Source of the DNA: Bog-756 sp963837805
Lineage (GTDB): Bacteria; Actinomycetota; Acidimicrobiia; Acidimicrobiales; RAAP-2
DNA: 64,000 nucleotides
Reading direction: 5' to 3'
NCBI GenBank assembly: GCA_963837805.1
Contig: CAWIOU010000014.1
Span: 310,001-374,000, forward strand
Shown here in pieces: positions 53,303-62,121 of this stretch. The translations under genes were made by a program, and so were the position numbers. Position 1 is the first letter of the stretch. The number at the start of each line of letters is the position of its first letter. The notes beneath the pieces are model-generated. The model did no database searches. It was given only the letters and a program-made list of their open reading frames with translations, and had not been told where the DNA came from.

Positions 53303-54304
53303 TCAGGAGCGCAGGGCAAGACCCCGCTCCCACACCGCACGGGCCTTGGCCAGGTCCTCCGCCCGGGGCCCGTCGCCGACCCCCGGCACCTCGAGGATGG
53401 CGGCCATGCCCTGGAGGGCGGGATGACCCAGAAGAGCGGACAGCCCCTCCTCTCCGATGGTTCCCTCGCCGATGTTCTCGTGGCGGTCCCGGTTGGCCCC
53501 GAACTCCACCTTCGAGTCGTTGAGGTGCAGGCAGCGCAGCCGTTCGAGCCCGACCGTACTGTCCACCAGCTTCACCAAGGCGTCAGCGTCCTCGGTCGTC
53601 GCGAACGGGATCCCCGATGCCCACAGGTGCTGGGTATCGAGACAGACTCCGAGCCGATCGTCGCTGTCCGCCGCCTCGATGACCTTGGCCAGCTCCTCGA
53701 AAGAACGGCCAACCGTGTCGCCCGCTCCGGCGGCGTTCTCGAGCAGGATGGGGCACGGCGGCGGAGAGGGTTCCGACGAGTTGGCGGGCGGGGTTTTCGT
53801 TCGGGGTTTTGTCCCGGCCTTGGTCGTGGATTTGGTTCGGGATTTGGTTCGGGGTGTGTTCTTTGCCGTTGTGCCGTCGCCGGGCTGAGTCCCGGGAGCG
53901 GTGACGGAATCGAGCGCCTCGGAGAGCGCGTCGACCACGGCCGGAACAGCGGCCTCGAATCCCTGTCCCCTGTGACTGCCGATATGGAGCACCAACCCGT
54001 CGGCACCGATCCCTTCAGCTGTCGCCAGGTTGGCATTGAGGCAGGCCCGCGACTTCGAGGCCAGCTCGGCGTCGGGAGATGCCAGATTGATCAGGTAGGT
54101 CGCATGACAGAACGTGGCGGTCACCGAAGACTGCTCCGACTGGGCCTCCCGGTAGGCGGTCAGCACTTCGGGGCCGTACTGGGACGGCTTCCACATCCGG
54201 GGGCTCTGCGTGAAGATCTGGATGACCTCCGCCCCGATGTCGGCCCCGTGCCGCAGCGCAGGAACGAGTCCCTTACCTGCTCTTACGTGGGCACCGAAGC
54301 GCAT
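53303..54304 (-). CDS. nfo: Endonuclease IV (AP endonuclease) with low-complexity insert
   Basis: 333 residues from ATG 54304. Zinc TIM barrel with GAHVRAGKGLVPALRHGADI, CHATYLINLASPDAE, ILLENAAGAGDTVG, GVCLDTQHLWASG, HLNDSKVEFGANRDRHENIG, the conserved metal ligands of Nfo. Residues about 136-183 (coding 53756-53899) are a Thr/Lys/Pro-rich repetitive stretch (NTPRTKSRTKSTTKAGTKPR) absent from ordinary endonuclease IV (about 280 residues). The enzyme incises abasic sites in base-excision repair. Confidence 0.9.
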   Translation of the reverse strand: MRFGAHVRAGKGLVPALRHGADIGAEVIQIFTQSPRMWKPSQYGPEVLTAYREAQSEQSSVTATFCHATYLINLASPDAELASKSRACLNANLATAEGIGADGLVLHIGSHRGQGFEAAVPAVVDALSEALDSVTAPGTQPGDGTTAKNTPRTKSRTKSTTKAGTKPRTKTPPANSSEPSPPPCPILLENAAGAGDTVGRSFEELAKVIEAADSDDRLGVCLDTQHLWASGIPFATTEDADALVKLVDSTVGLERLRCLHLNDSKVEFGANRDRHENIGEGTIGEEGLSALLGHPALQGMAAILEVPGVGDGPRAEDLAKARAVWERGLALRS

Positions 54305-54431
54305 GCGGGAACCGTAGCAGCGCGAAATCGGGTCTCGGTCCGCGTCCGAGTCTTGGTGCGCTTCCGTCCATGTACCGGCTTGTCTGCTGATCGCCCCGGA
54401 CCTCGTCACACCCCCCTGGAAGCATGGGGCC

Positions 54432-56204
54432 ATGACGACGGTGACCGATACAACCACGGACGGAACGGTGCGCCCTGCCGGTGCGCCGATGCCGTCGGGT
54501 GGTGGTTCGAAGTCGGTGTCCTCGGGTGGTCCGTCGGGTGGTGGTTCGAAGGGTTCTGGTTCTGGTTCGGAGTCGGGCCTGGGGGCCCGGCTGGCGGCGG
54601 CCCTCGGGGTCCTCGAATCGGTGGTGTCCGAGCTCGACCCGTCCCGGTTGACCGGGGCCGACGCCACCGAGCTCTACGGGTCCCTGGTCGGTCTCGAACG
54701 CCTCACCAACGCCGGCAAGACCTTGCTCGCCCCCCGGATCGAGGCCTCGGGGATCTGGCGGGAGCGGGGCCACCGCAACGCCCCGGTGATGCTGGCCGCG
54801 CTCGAGGGGGTGGGGGTGGGCCAGGCCCAGCACACCTTGGTCAACGGGCAGCGCCTCGAGCAGCTGCCCGGCACCGAGGCCGCCCTGCGCACGGGGACGC
54901 TGTCGGGGCCCAAGGTCACCGAGCTGACCGGGGCCGGGGTCCTCGCCCCCGAGCGGGAGACGGCCCTGCTCGAGGGGGCGGCCGAGGCGCCCCTCCAGGC
55001 CGTGCGGGAGCGGTGCCAGCGGTCCCGGGCCACCTCGGGGCCGGACGACCCCTCGGCCCGGGTCAGGCGCATCCGGGAGGCCCGGCACTTCTCGTCGTGG
55101 ACCGACCCCGAGGGGGCCTTCTGCTACCAGGGCCGGGACACCCCGGACCGGGGGGCCCAGATCCTCGCCCACCTCGGCCAGGTGGCCACCCGTCTGCGGC
55201 GGGCCTCCCGGTCCGCGGGTGACGAGGCCGGGGTTCCCGAACGGGCCGTCCGGGCCGACGCCTTCTACGCCCTGGTCACCAGGCGGCACCCCGACACCGG
55301 CTCACCGCTTCGGACCACCCCCAGGCCACCGGCCACCGGGGACAGCCGACGCCGGCCCGCCGGGGACACCGGGATGGGGTCCGCCGGGGGCCCCGGGCCG
55401 ACACCGGATCTTCCAGATTCCCCAGATCGGCCAGATTCTGCAGATCGTCCAGATCACGGCGGCGGCGCCACCGGGGACGACCCGGCCCCGGGGACCGACC
55501 CATCCTCGATCATCGACGGGCCCCCGACCTGCTCGGTGGTGGTCCGGGTGGATCTGGACGCCCTCCTCCGGGGCCAGGCCGAGGGCGACGAGTGCTGCGA
55601 GATCGACACTCTCGGGCCCATCCCGGTCCCGATGGCCCGGGACCTGGCCAACGACTCGTTCCTGCGCCTGGTCTTCCACCGGGCCGGCGACATCCGGGCC
55701 GTCTCCCACCTGGGTCGCACCATCAACCGGACCCTGCGGACGGCCCTGGTCCACCGGGACACCACCTGTGTGGTGCCCGGGTGCGGGACCTCCTCGGGGC
55801 TCGAGATCGACCACATCATCCCCTTCGCCGAGGGCGGACCCACCACCCTTGACAACCTGGCCCTGCTCTGCCATCACCACCACTTCTTGAAGACGTTCGA
55901 AGGGTGGACCCTGGAGCGGATCGATCCACCCCCCGAGCACCCCCCGGACCGGAAACGACATACCGGGCACTGGCGGACCCCCACGATGGCGATTCGAACC
56001 CCTCCCGCCGTTCGGCCAGGAGCCCGGCCTCGGGCTGGACACTCCGGATGGCCGGAAGGGGCGAAGACATGGACACCTCGAATAACGGGCGATTCCGAAC
56101 GATTCCCCATCCCAGTCACGCCTGAATCCGGGCTCCACCTGCTGGACCCGACCGGACGAGACACCTCGGTCGGTAACCTCGGTGCCGAGCTACGAACTTG
56201 GTGA
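54432..56204 (+). CDS. DUF222/13E12 family HNH endonuclease
   Basis: 590 residues, ATG 54432. A Gly/Ser-rich leader contains two identical 21-bp copies (54492-54512 and 54531-54551). Then DUF222 (LESVVSELDPSRLTGADATE, GTLSGPKVTELTGAGVLAPE), a PD-rich low-complexity linker, and the C-terminal HNH domain: CVVPGCGTSSGLEIDHIIPF, EGGPTTLDNLALLCHHHHFL, with zinc cysteines and the metal His/Asn. Very common in actinobacteria, function unknown, sometimes linked to mobile DNA. Divergent from nfo by 127 bp. Confidence 0.88.
   Translation: MTTVTDTTTDGTVRPAGAPMPSGGGSKSVSSGGPSGGGSKGSGSGSESGLGARLAAALGVLESVVSELDPSRLTGADATELYGSLVGLERLTNAGKTLLAPRIEASGIWRERGHRNAPVMLAALEGVGVGQAQHTLVNGQRLEQLPGTEAALRTGTLSGPKVTELTGAGVLAPERETALLEGAAEAPLQAVRERCQRSRATSGPDDPSARVRRIREARHFSSWTDPEGAFCYQGRDTPDRGAQILAHLGQVATRLRRASRSAGDEAGVPERAVRADAFYALVTRRHPDTGSPLRTTPRPPATGDSRRRPAGDTGMGSAGGPGPTPDLPDSPDRPDSADRPDHGGGATGDDPAPGTDPSSIIDGPPTCSVVVRVDLDALLRGQAEGDECCEIDTLGPIPVPMARDLANDSFLRLVFHRAGDIRAVSHLGRTINRTLRTALVHRDTTCVVPGCGTSSGLEIDHIIPFAEGGPTTLDNLALLCHHHHFLKTFEGWTLERIDPPPEHPPDRKRHTGHWRTPTMAIRTPPAVRPGARPRAGHSGWPEGAKTWTPRITGDSERFPIPVTPESGLHLLDPTGRDTSVGNLGAELRTW
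54492..54551 (+). repeat. Two identical 21-bp direct repeats in the HNH gene leader
   Basis: An exact 21-bp unit, beginning CCGTCGGGTGG and ending TTCGAAG, is found at 54492-54512 and 54531-54551, coding PSGGGSK twice. Confidence 0.85.
55405..55458 (+). repeat. Coding 9-bp repeat in the HNH gene, 6 units
   Basis: Six in-frame copies of CCAGATxxx (first copy CCGGATCTT), coding the PD-rich linker LPDSPDRPDSADRPD. Low-complexity, between DUF222 and HNH domains. Confidence 0.85.
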
Positions 56205-56262
56205 GTCAGGACCCCACAGGTTGCGCCTGATCCTCACCCTCGGCATGAGAAGGAGCCGCAGA

Positions 56263-56673
56263 ATGGCAACAACGACGCTCAGCAGTAAGGCTCGCGCCCT
56301 CATCCAGCGACCGGTCCTGGCCAACGTGGCAACAGTCGATTCTGAGGGTCGGCCTCAGTTGACGCCGGTGTGGATCGATTTGGAGGGCGATGAGCTGGTG
56401 TTCAACACGGCGAAGGGACGAGCTAAGTATGCGAACCTCCGCAAGAACCCGAACGTCGCAGTTTCGATCGTGGATCCTGACGATCAATACAACGTGGTCG
56501 TCGTGCGCGGATCAGTCGAACCAACCGAAGAAGGCGCCGACGCACATATTGACCGCTTAGCGAAGAAGTACCTGGGCGTCGACACGTATCCGATGCGTCA
56601 GCCCGGTGAGGTTCGGGTCAAGTACAAGGTGCACGCAGACCACGTCGTGATGCAGGCGCAGGACGGCACCTGA
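56263..56673 (+). CDS. PPOX-class F420/FMN-dependent protein
   Basis: 136 residues from ATG 56263 with GAAGGAG. Split-barrel fold: LIQRPVLANVATVDSEGRPQ, LTPVWIDLEGDELVFNTAKG, RAKYANLRKNPNVAVSIVDP, the F420-binding DDOR/Rv1155-like layout. It probably reduces or oxidises a small substrate with F420. The body of the gene appears less GC-rich than its neighbours, a possible sign of acquisition. It follows the HNH gene by 58 bp. Confidence 0.85.
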   Translation: MATTTLSSKARALIQRPVLANVATVDSEGRPQLTPVWIDLEGDELVFNTAKGRAKYANLRKNPNVAVSIVDPDDQYNVVVVRGSVEPTEEGADAHIDRLAKKYLGVDTYPMRQPGEVRVKYKVHADHVVMQAQDGT

Positions 56674-56991
56674 CCGGTCGAGGAGCTCGGTCGGAGCAAT
56701 GATCGATCGAGCTGGCCACGGGGCGGAGCCGGTCCTCGGCCCTGCCGGCCCGACTCGAGAAGAGGAACTCTCAGAGGTATGACTGGGGTTCCTGACACTC
56801 TCCGAGGCGACCCTTCGCGGCCGGGCGCAACTCGTCGTGAATCGACTCAAGTGATGGGCGTCGTGTGCCGATGGGACGCTGAGTTGGAATGCGGTTCGCC
56901 AGGACGCCTTGACCAGCGGATCGGGACGGCCGTCATACAACTTGATTGATTTCAAGCAAGTACAGCAGGTGAACGAGCTCGAGGGGAGACG
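56674..56991. other. Gap without a convincing gene
   Basis: 318 bp between the PPOX and pilin-like genes. It has ordinary composition but reading frames show no family motif. The last 40 bases (TTGATTGATTTCAAGCAAGT, then a GGGGAG ribosome site) probably carry the promoter of the pilin-like gene. A decayed gene cannot be excluded. Confidence 0.5.
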
Positions 56992-57729
56992 ATGCGGGGC
57001 GGAACTTCGATGCGCCGAGGGAATCGGACAGCCGATCGGCCGCCGCCGGACGATGGCGGGTTCTCGATGATCGCCACGGCTCTGAGTCTCTTGGCCACGG
57101 CCGTTCTCACGGCCATCCTTCTCGGAACCATGTTGAACACAAGTGGCACCTCAAATGGAAGCATCTCAAATGCGCCGGGCGTTGCCGAGGCCACCGCCCT
57201 TCAGGCCCAGCAGACCCTTTCCACGGGGTTGACCGCGGCTGACACGGCCGCCGCCAATGCCGGCGGATACGGATCCCTCCAACCCTCGACGCTGACGGCG
57301 TCGAATCCGTCCATCACCTTTGTGGCAGGCCCCTCGACAAATTCCTCCACCGTGAGCATGGCCGTGGTCAGTGACGTTGAGGGCCAGGTTGGAAGCGGTG
57401 CCGCGGCAACAAGCGGGGCAACAAGTGGCGGCATCGGCGGGTACGCCGGGAGTATCGCGGCGGCGACGGGAGCCGCCCCGCCGGGCGGAGGTGGCGGAAG
57501 CGGCAGCTCGGGTCAGGCCGGATCCGGTGACGGTGGGGCCATCACGCTCGCCGACCGATCGACGGATGGCACATGTTGGCTGATCTGGAGGTCAGCGGGC
57601 GGCACCTGGTATGGAGCCCAGACCAAACAGGCCAGTTGCACGGCACCACCCCTCGCCTCGGTCCCATCGCCCGGGGTTGTCACATCCGCCACCATCGGCT
57701 GGCAACAGGGTTCGTTCCCTGGAGCCTGA
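56992..57729 (+). CDS. Type IV pilin-like (pseudopilin-like) secreted protein
   Basis: 245 residues, ATG 56992 with GGGGAG. A short basic leader of about 21 residues ends in DDGGFSMIATALSLLATAVL, a prepilin-type motif in which Gly is followed by Phe and a long hydrophobic helix (AILLGTML). Position 5 lacks the usual Glu. The rest is Ala/Gly/Ser/Thr-rich, with a glycine-rich linker (PPGGGGGSGSSG) and a C-terminal domain with two Cys (GTCWLIWRSAGGTWYGAQTK, then QASCTAPP). Convergent with dprA, 28 bp apart; it may serve DNA uptake or adhesion. Assignment is by leader pattern. Confidence 0.6.
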   Translation: MRGGTSMRRGNRTADRPPPDDGGFSMIATALSLLATAVLTAILLGTMLNTSGTSNGSISNAPGVAEATALQAQQTLSTGLTAADTAAANAGGYGSLQPSTLTASNPSITFVAGPSTNSSTVSMAVVSDVEGQVGSGAAATSGATSGGIGGYAGSIAAATGAAPPGGGGGSGSSGQAGSGDGGAITLADRSTDGTCWLIWRSAGGTWYGAQTKQASCTAPPLASVPSPGVVTSATIGWQQGSFPGA

Positions 57730-57757
57730 ACGCATGCGGCTCTAAAGGAGCGGAACC

Positions 57758-59230
57758 TCAAGTCCGGTTTCGCGACCACCAACCGGATCCACAGATGAGC
57801 TCACCCATCTCTGCAAGCTGATCGCAGGCGGCCGCCGCTGAAGCGATTGAGAGATCTGTCCGGATCAGGATCGTCTCCAGGAATGTCGGTGTGTCGTCGA
57901 CCGCCTCGAGAACAGCGCGTTGACCAGCGGTCATGGCCTGACTGGGCCGGGATTCGACCCCGCGGCCGGATGGCGGCCCCCGGGTCACATTCGGGGGGCG
58001 CCCCAAATCGACCCGAGGCCGATGGTCGCTGTCAACCTTCCGGGGACGAGGGAGATCCGCGCCGGCACGGACAGTGCGAGCCTCGTGGTGGCGGTCCCCC
58101 ATCCCCGTCCGGGCCAGCGAGACGGCCACCAGCACGTCATCGACATCGCGCACGGGAGTGCAGCCATCCACCAGCAGCGCATTCGTTCCGTCCGAGGCGC
58201 GACTCTTCACCGAACCAGGTACTGCACACACCGGGATCGACCGGCGGGCAGCCGCTTCGGCCGTGTACATGGACCCCCCGTTGTGGTGGCTCTCGACCAC
58301 CACGACCACGTCGGAGAGGGCGGCGATGATCCGATTGCGGGCGGGGAACACACCCGGATGGGGCTTCGTCCCGAGTGCCGATTCGGAAAAGATCGCCCCC
58401 CGATCCGCGACGTCCTCCCAGAGCTCCCGATTCGAGGAGGGATAGACCACATCGAGCCCAGTGCCGACAACCGCCACCGGTGGCGCGGGGTCTCCGCAGC
58501 TTGCCCGGAGCGCTCCGGCATGCGCCGCTCCGTCGATGCCCCGCGCCAAACCCGAAACCACGATGACGCCCTCGGCGGCAAGGTCACGGGCCAACTCGGA
58601 AGCCACCTGGCGTCCATAGTGGGTGGCCGACCGCGTACCGACGATGGCCACCGTTGGCCTGTGGTCGAGAATCGTCGGGTCCCCGAGAGCGAACAGTACG
58701 GCCGGCGCACCTGCATCCCCCACCAACATCGACGGATACTCGATCATGTCCGGCAGCAGAACGCTGACTCCGTCCCGAAGATGTCGCGTCTCGACCTCGG
58801 ACAGATCGGTGACCCGCGCCGGCGCCAGGAACCTCCGCTGCGGATCCGCAGGATGTGTGCCGGCCCGGACGGCTGCCCAGGCCAGGATCGGCTCAAAGCC
58901 GTCCAGCAGCTTCGCCAGACGCACCGGCGTCATCCCGGGAAGTCCGGCCAGTCCAGCGGCGTGGACCTGCAGATCGGACAAGCTTTTCCGGTTGGGACCC
59001 CCTTCACACCGAGCTGGAGACACCGCCCCTGGCGGCGCAGGCGCTTGGGTCGGTGCATCAGTACTCGTCGAGGCCGGTTTGCAGGCGGCCGGTGGGTACC
59101 CTGCCGGGAGTCCGGGGGCGTCATGCCCATGGGTGGCACTGCCTGAGGGCGCACTGCCTGGGGTGGCACTGCCTGGGGGCGCACTGCCTGGGGTGGCACT
59201 GCCCGAGTCCGGGTCCTGGGCGGCACTCAC
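57758..59230 (-). CDS. dprA: DNA processing protein DprA
   Basis: 490 residues, GTG 59230, overlapping the comM stop (GTGA) with GGAGGTGAGG upstream. Rossmann domain: VAIVGTRSATHYGRQVASEL, VSGLARGIDGAAHAGAL, GTGLDVVYPSSNRELW, and PARNRIIAALSDVVVVVESH with the GGSMYTAEAA motif. C-terminal winged helix (LEAVDDTPTFLETILIRTDL). DprA loads RecA on incoming single-stranded DNA in natural transformation. The N-terminus has a Pro/Gly/Ser/Ala repeat of about 30 residues and is longer than usual. Confidence 0.92.
   Translation of the reverse strand: MSAAQDPDSGSATPGSAPPGSATPGSAPSGSATHGHDAPGLPAGYPPAACKPASTSTDAPTQAPAPPGAVSPARCEGGPNRKSLSDLQVHAAGLAGLPGMTPVRLAKLLDGFEPILAWAAVRAGTHPADPQRRFLAPARVTDLSEVETRHLRDGVSVLLPDMIEYPSMLVGDAGAPAVLFALGDPTILDHRPTVAIVGTRSATHYGRQVASELARDLAAEGVIVVSGLARGIDGAAHAGALRASCGDPAPPVAVVGTGLDVVYPSSNRELWEDVADRGAIFSESALGTKPHPGVFPARNRIIAALSDVVVVVESHHNGGSMYTAEAAARRSIPVCAVPGSVKSRASDGTNALLVDGCTPVRDVDDVLVAVSLARTGMGDRHHEARTVRAGADLPRPRKVDSDHRPRVDLGRPPNVTRGPPSGRGVESRPSQAMTAGQRAVLEAVDDTPTFLETILIRTDLSIASAAAACDQLAEMGELICGSGWWSRNRT
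59126..59200 (-). repeat. Coding 15-bp minisatellite in dprA, 5 units
   Basis: Five in-frame 15-bp units, plus-strand consensus GCCTGGGGTGGCACT. They encode GSATP/GSAPP/GSAPS/GSATH in the N-terminal disordered segment of DprA. First copy differs at its start. Confidence 0.88.
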
Positions 59231-60811
59231 AGATCCTCACCTCCGAGCAGCAGACCGCGCCGGCTGCGAAGCATCAGTGCCTCGTGGACGTGGGGCTCAT
59301 CGACCAGGTGCCCGGACCCGTCAAGATCGGCCACGGTCCTGGCCAGTCGACGAACCCGGTGAAGTCCGCGGGCACTGAGTGATCCGGACCGGACCTGGCG
59401 TTCGAGGATGGCGGCGGCGGTCGCAGTCATCGGGGCCACCGCATCGAGCGATGATCCCGGGAGTTCTGCGTTGAACGCGAAACCCCGGTCGGCGGCCCGC
59501 CGGCGGGCGCTGGCCACCCTGGCAGCAACGGTCGCTGTCGTCTCGTCCGGTCGGCCGCTGATCAGTTCGTCGACCTGCGGCCGGTCGACCCAGATGGCGA
59601 TATCGAACCTGTCCAACAACGGCCCGGACAGGCGTCGGGCATACCGCTCACGGGCCGAGTCGCTGCAGCGGCAGGTGCCACACGCACCTCCTTCGCCACA
59701 TGGACAGGGATTCATAGAAGCCACCAGGATGAACCGGGCGGGGAAAATCGTGGATCCGCGGGCTCGACTGACTCTGACCTGGCCGTCCTCGAGCGGTTGG
59801 CGGAGGGCGTCGAGGACCACAGTGGGGAACTCTCCCAACTCGTCGAGGAACAATACGCCGCCGTGCGACATACTGATCTCGCCCGGTCGCATGAGGGCGG
59901 TTCCACCACCGATCATCGCTACCGGCGACGTTCCGTGGTGAGGTGAGCGAAACGGAGGGCGCGAGACCAAGCCGGTCGGTGGCAACGGAGAGTCCGGCCA
60001 CCGAGTGGACACGGGTGGTCTCGAGGGCCGTGGACCGATCGAGAGGGGGAAGGAGGCCAGGGAGCCGGGTGGCCAACATGGTCTTGCCCGAGCCGGGTGG
60101 TCCGACCATCAACAGATGGTGCCCTCCCGCGGCGGCCACCTCCAGGGCACGCCGGGCCAGGTGTTGCCCCCGGACATCGGACAGATCGATCGACGGGAAC
60201 CCGCCGGTCGGGCCCTCTCGGTGGTGGGAGCCCGAATGAGGACCTCCGTCGTCTGCGTCCGGCGACGGCTCCGGCGCCGCCCTCCAGGCGCTGCGGCCTG
60301 ACAGGCGATCGACCAGGCCACAGAGCGTCGGCGACGTCCGGACTTCGCATCCGCCGACGATACTTGCTTCTCGGGCACTTTCGTCGGCCACCACCAGTCG
60401 GAATCCACGGAGCGACTCGGCCAGCACGACGGTCCCCGGCACCCCACGGAGCGATCCATCGAGGCCGAGCTCCCCGACAAATGCCGTCGATGCCACCGCC
60501 TCCAGCCCCAGCTCCCCCGACGCCACCAGCACGCCGATGGCGATCGGGAGGTCGAGTCCGGCACCGTTCTTCCGCATCCCGGACGGCGCCAGGTTGACGG
60601 TGACCCGGCGCATCGGCCACGGCAGCCCGCTCGAAAGCAGAGCGGCTCGCACCCGGTCGCGGGACTCCCGGACGGCCGCGTCGGGCAACCCGACGACGGT
60701 GAAGCCCGGCAACCCGTTCGAAACGTGAACTTCAACCGATACCTGGTGGCCGTCGACCCCGATGAGGACCGCGGACGGAATGGCGGCGATCATGGCGCCT
60801 CCGATCGACAT
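59227..60811 (-). pseudogene. comM: ComM/YifB Mg-chelatase-like ATPase, one frameshift
   Basis: Repaired protein of about 528 residues from ATG 60811 with GGAGGTG. N-terminal ChlI-like domain (VSVEVHVSNGLPGFTVVGLP), Walker A GPPGSGKTML, Walker B VLFLDELGEF, sensor SMNPCPCGEGGACGTCRCSD and RLSGPLLDRFDI. A one-base frameshift near 59968 separates ATDRLGL from RPPFRSPHHGTSPVAMIGGG. ComM is a hexameric helicase that promotes branch migration during transformation. It precedes dprA with a four-base overlap. Intact motifs on both sides favour sequence error. Confidence 0.85.
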
Positions 60812-61216
60812 GGCTCGGCACCTCCAGGGAACCCACGGGGCCCCGGTGGCGACGAACGCTGAGAGTTGGAGCGCCGCTCACGCATGGTGCATGCGGCCGC
60901 TCGAAGCACCGACGGCACCCTAAATCACCGGTGTCACACCCTCCGGAGCGCCGGCGCCAAGCAGGTCCGGACCAGCATCGGCTCACCGTCCCGCCCGCAA
61001 CGCCCGAACCCCAGCCCCGTCCGAACAGCCCGCCCACGAAACTCAGCGACCCCCGAACCCAGCGACCCCCAACTCAGAGGCCCTGGGCCCCAGCGACCCT
61101 GGAACTCAGCGGCCCTGCAACTCAGCGGCTCTGGAACTCAGCGATCCCCGAACCCAACGATCCCCGAACCCAGCGACCCCGAACCCAGCGACCCCCCAAC
61201 CCAGCGGCCCTGGAAC
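60812..61216. repeat. Intergenic gap with a 15-16 bp C-rich minisatellite
   Basis: 405 bp between comM and the enoyl-CoA hydratase gene. From about 61040 there are about a dozen imperfect copies of a unit near AACYCAGCGRCCCYGG, up to and slightly past the stop codon of the hydratase gene at 61217. The first half (60812-61039) shows no gene. Confidence 0.8.
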
Positions 61217-62011
61217 TCACCGACCCTCGAACCGTGGCTCGCGTTTCTGGCTGAACGCCCGCAGTGCCTCCAGGGTGTCCACGCTGGCGAAATTGACCGC
61301 TTGGGAACGGGACTCCTCTTCGAGGGCCTGATCCATCGAGATGTTGAGGGAGTTGTTCAACATGGTCTTGGTCATGGACAGGGCCAGCGGGGGGCCGGCG
61401 GCCAGCCGGGTCGCCCAGTCCGAAACGAACGCGTCCAACTGGTCGGCGGGGACGATGCGGTTGACCAGGCCGAATTCCAGAGCCTGGCCGGCGTCGATGA
61501 TGTCGGCGAAAAAGGCGAGCTCCTTGGCCCGGTGAAGGCCGATCAACCGGGGAAGGAGCCACGAGGCCCCGAAGTCCACCGAGAGTCCCCGTTTCGAGAA
61601 GATCTGCGAGAAACGGGCCGTGTCCGACGCCACCACCAGATCGCATCCCAGCGCCATGCTCATTCCGGCACCGGCGGCCACGCCGCCCACTTTGGCGATG
61701 GTGGGCTTGGGGATCCGGTGCAGCCGGAGGGCCACGTCCCCCAGCGCGCGCAGCTGCACCAGGAAGGGATCACCCGGTCGCCCGGCCACATCCGACGGGT
61801 CGCCGAGGTCGGCCCCCGAACAGAACGCGTCGCCGGCCCCGGTCAGGATCATCACCCGGACCTGGCGGTCGGTGGCCACATCGTCGAAGGTGGCCAGGAG
61901 CTCGCGCCACATGGTGCCGTTGGCCGCGTTCTTGCGGGCCGGCCGGTTCATGGTGACCGTCATCACGCCCTCGTCGCGCTCGACGATCAGGGTCTTGAGC
62001 TGGTTGGACAT
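61217..62011 (-). CDS. Enoyl-CoA hydratase/isomerase family protein
   Basis: 264 residues from ATG 62011 (a GTG lies one codon upstream). Crotonase fold: TVTMNRPARKNAANGTMWRE, the oxyanion motif ILTGAGDAFCSGADLGD, VGGVAAGAGMSMALGCDLVV and FGASWLLPRLIGLHRAKELA. At the second catalytic-Glu position the motif reads DFGASW with Asp preceding, so hydratase or isomerase activity is open. It works on acyl-CoA thioesters. The C-terminus and stop lie in the C-rich repeat tract. Alone on its strand. Confidence 0.9.
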   Translation of the reverse strand: MSNQLKTLIVERDEGVMTVTMNRPARKNAANGTMWRELLATFDDVATDRQVRVMILTGAGDAFCSGADLGDPSDVAGRPGDPFLVQLRALGDVALRLHRIPKPTIAKVGGVAAGAGMSMALGCDLVVASDTARFSQIFSKRGLSVDFGASWLLPRLIGLHRAKELAFFADIIDAGQALEFGLVNRIVPADQLDAFVSDWATRLAAGPPLALSMTKTMLNNSLNISMDQALEEESRSQAVNFASVDTLEALRAFSQKREPRFEGR

Positions 62012-62121
62012 CACCGCAGCCTATGAGAACCCCATCGACAGCGCGCTCCGGTCGATGCCCGCGCTCCGGCCCGTCGGCCGCGCTGGCGTCGACGGCCGCG
62101 ATCCGGTCGCCGGCACCTCAC

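Noticed and set aside
55975..56005. A TTCGAA-containing stretch on the minus strand resembling a tRNA T-arm
   Set aside because: The stem does not pair, no acceptor or anticodon arm can be folded, and it lies in the HNH coding sequence.
60812..61216. Gene in the C-rich repeat region
   Set aside because: Apparent frames encode only repetitive Pro/Ser/Asn sequence and have no ribosome site.
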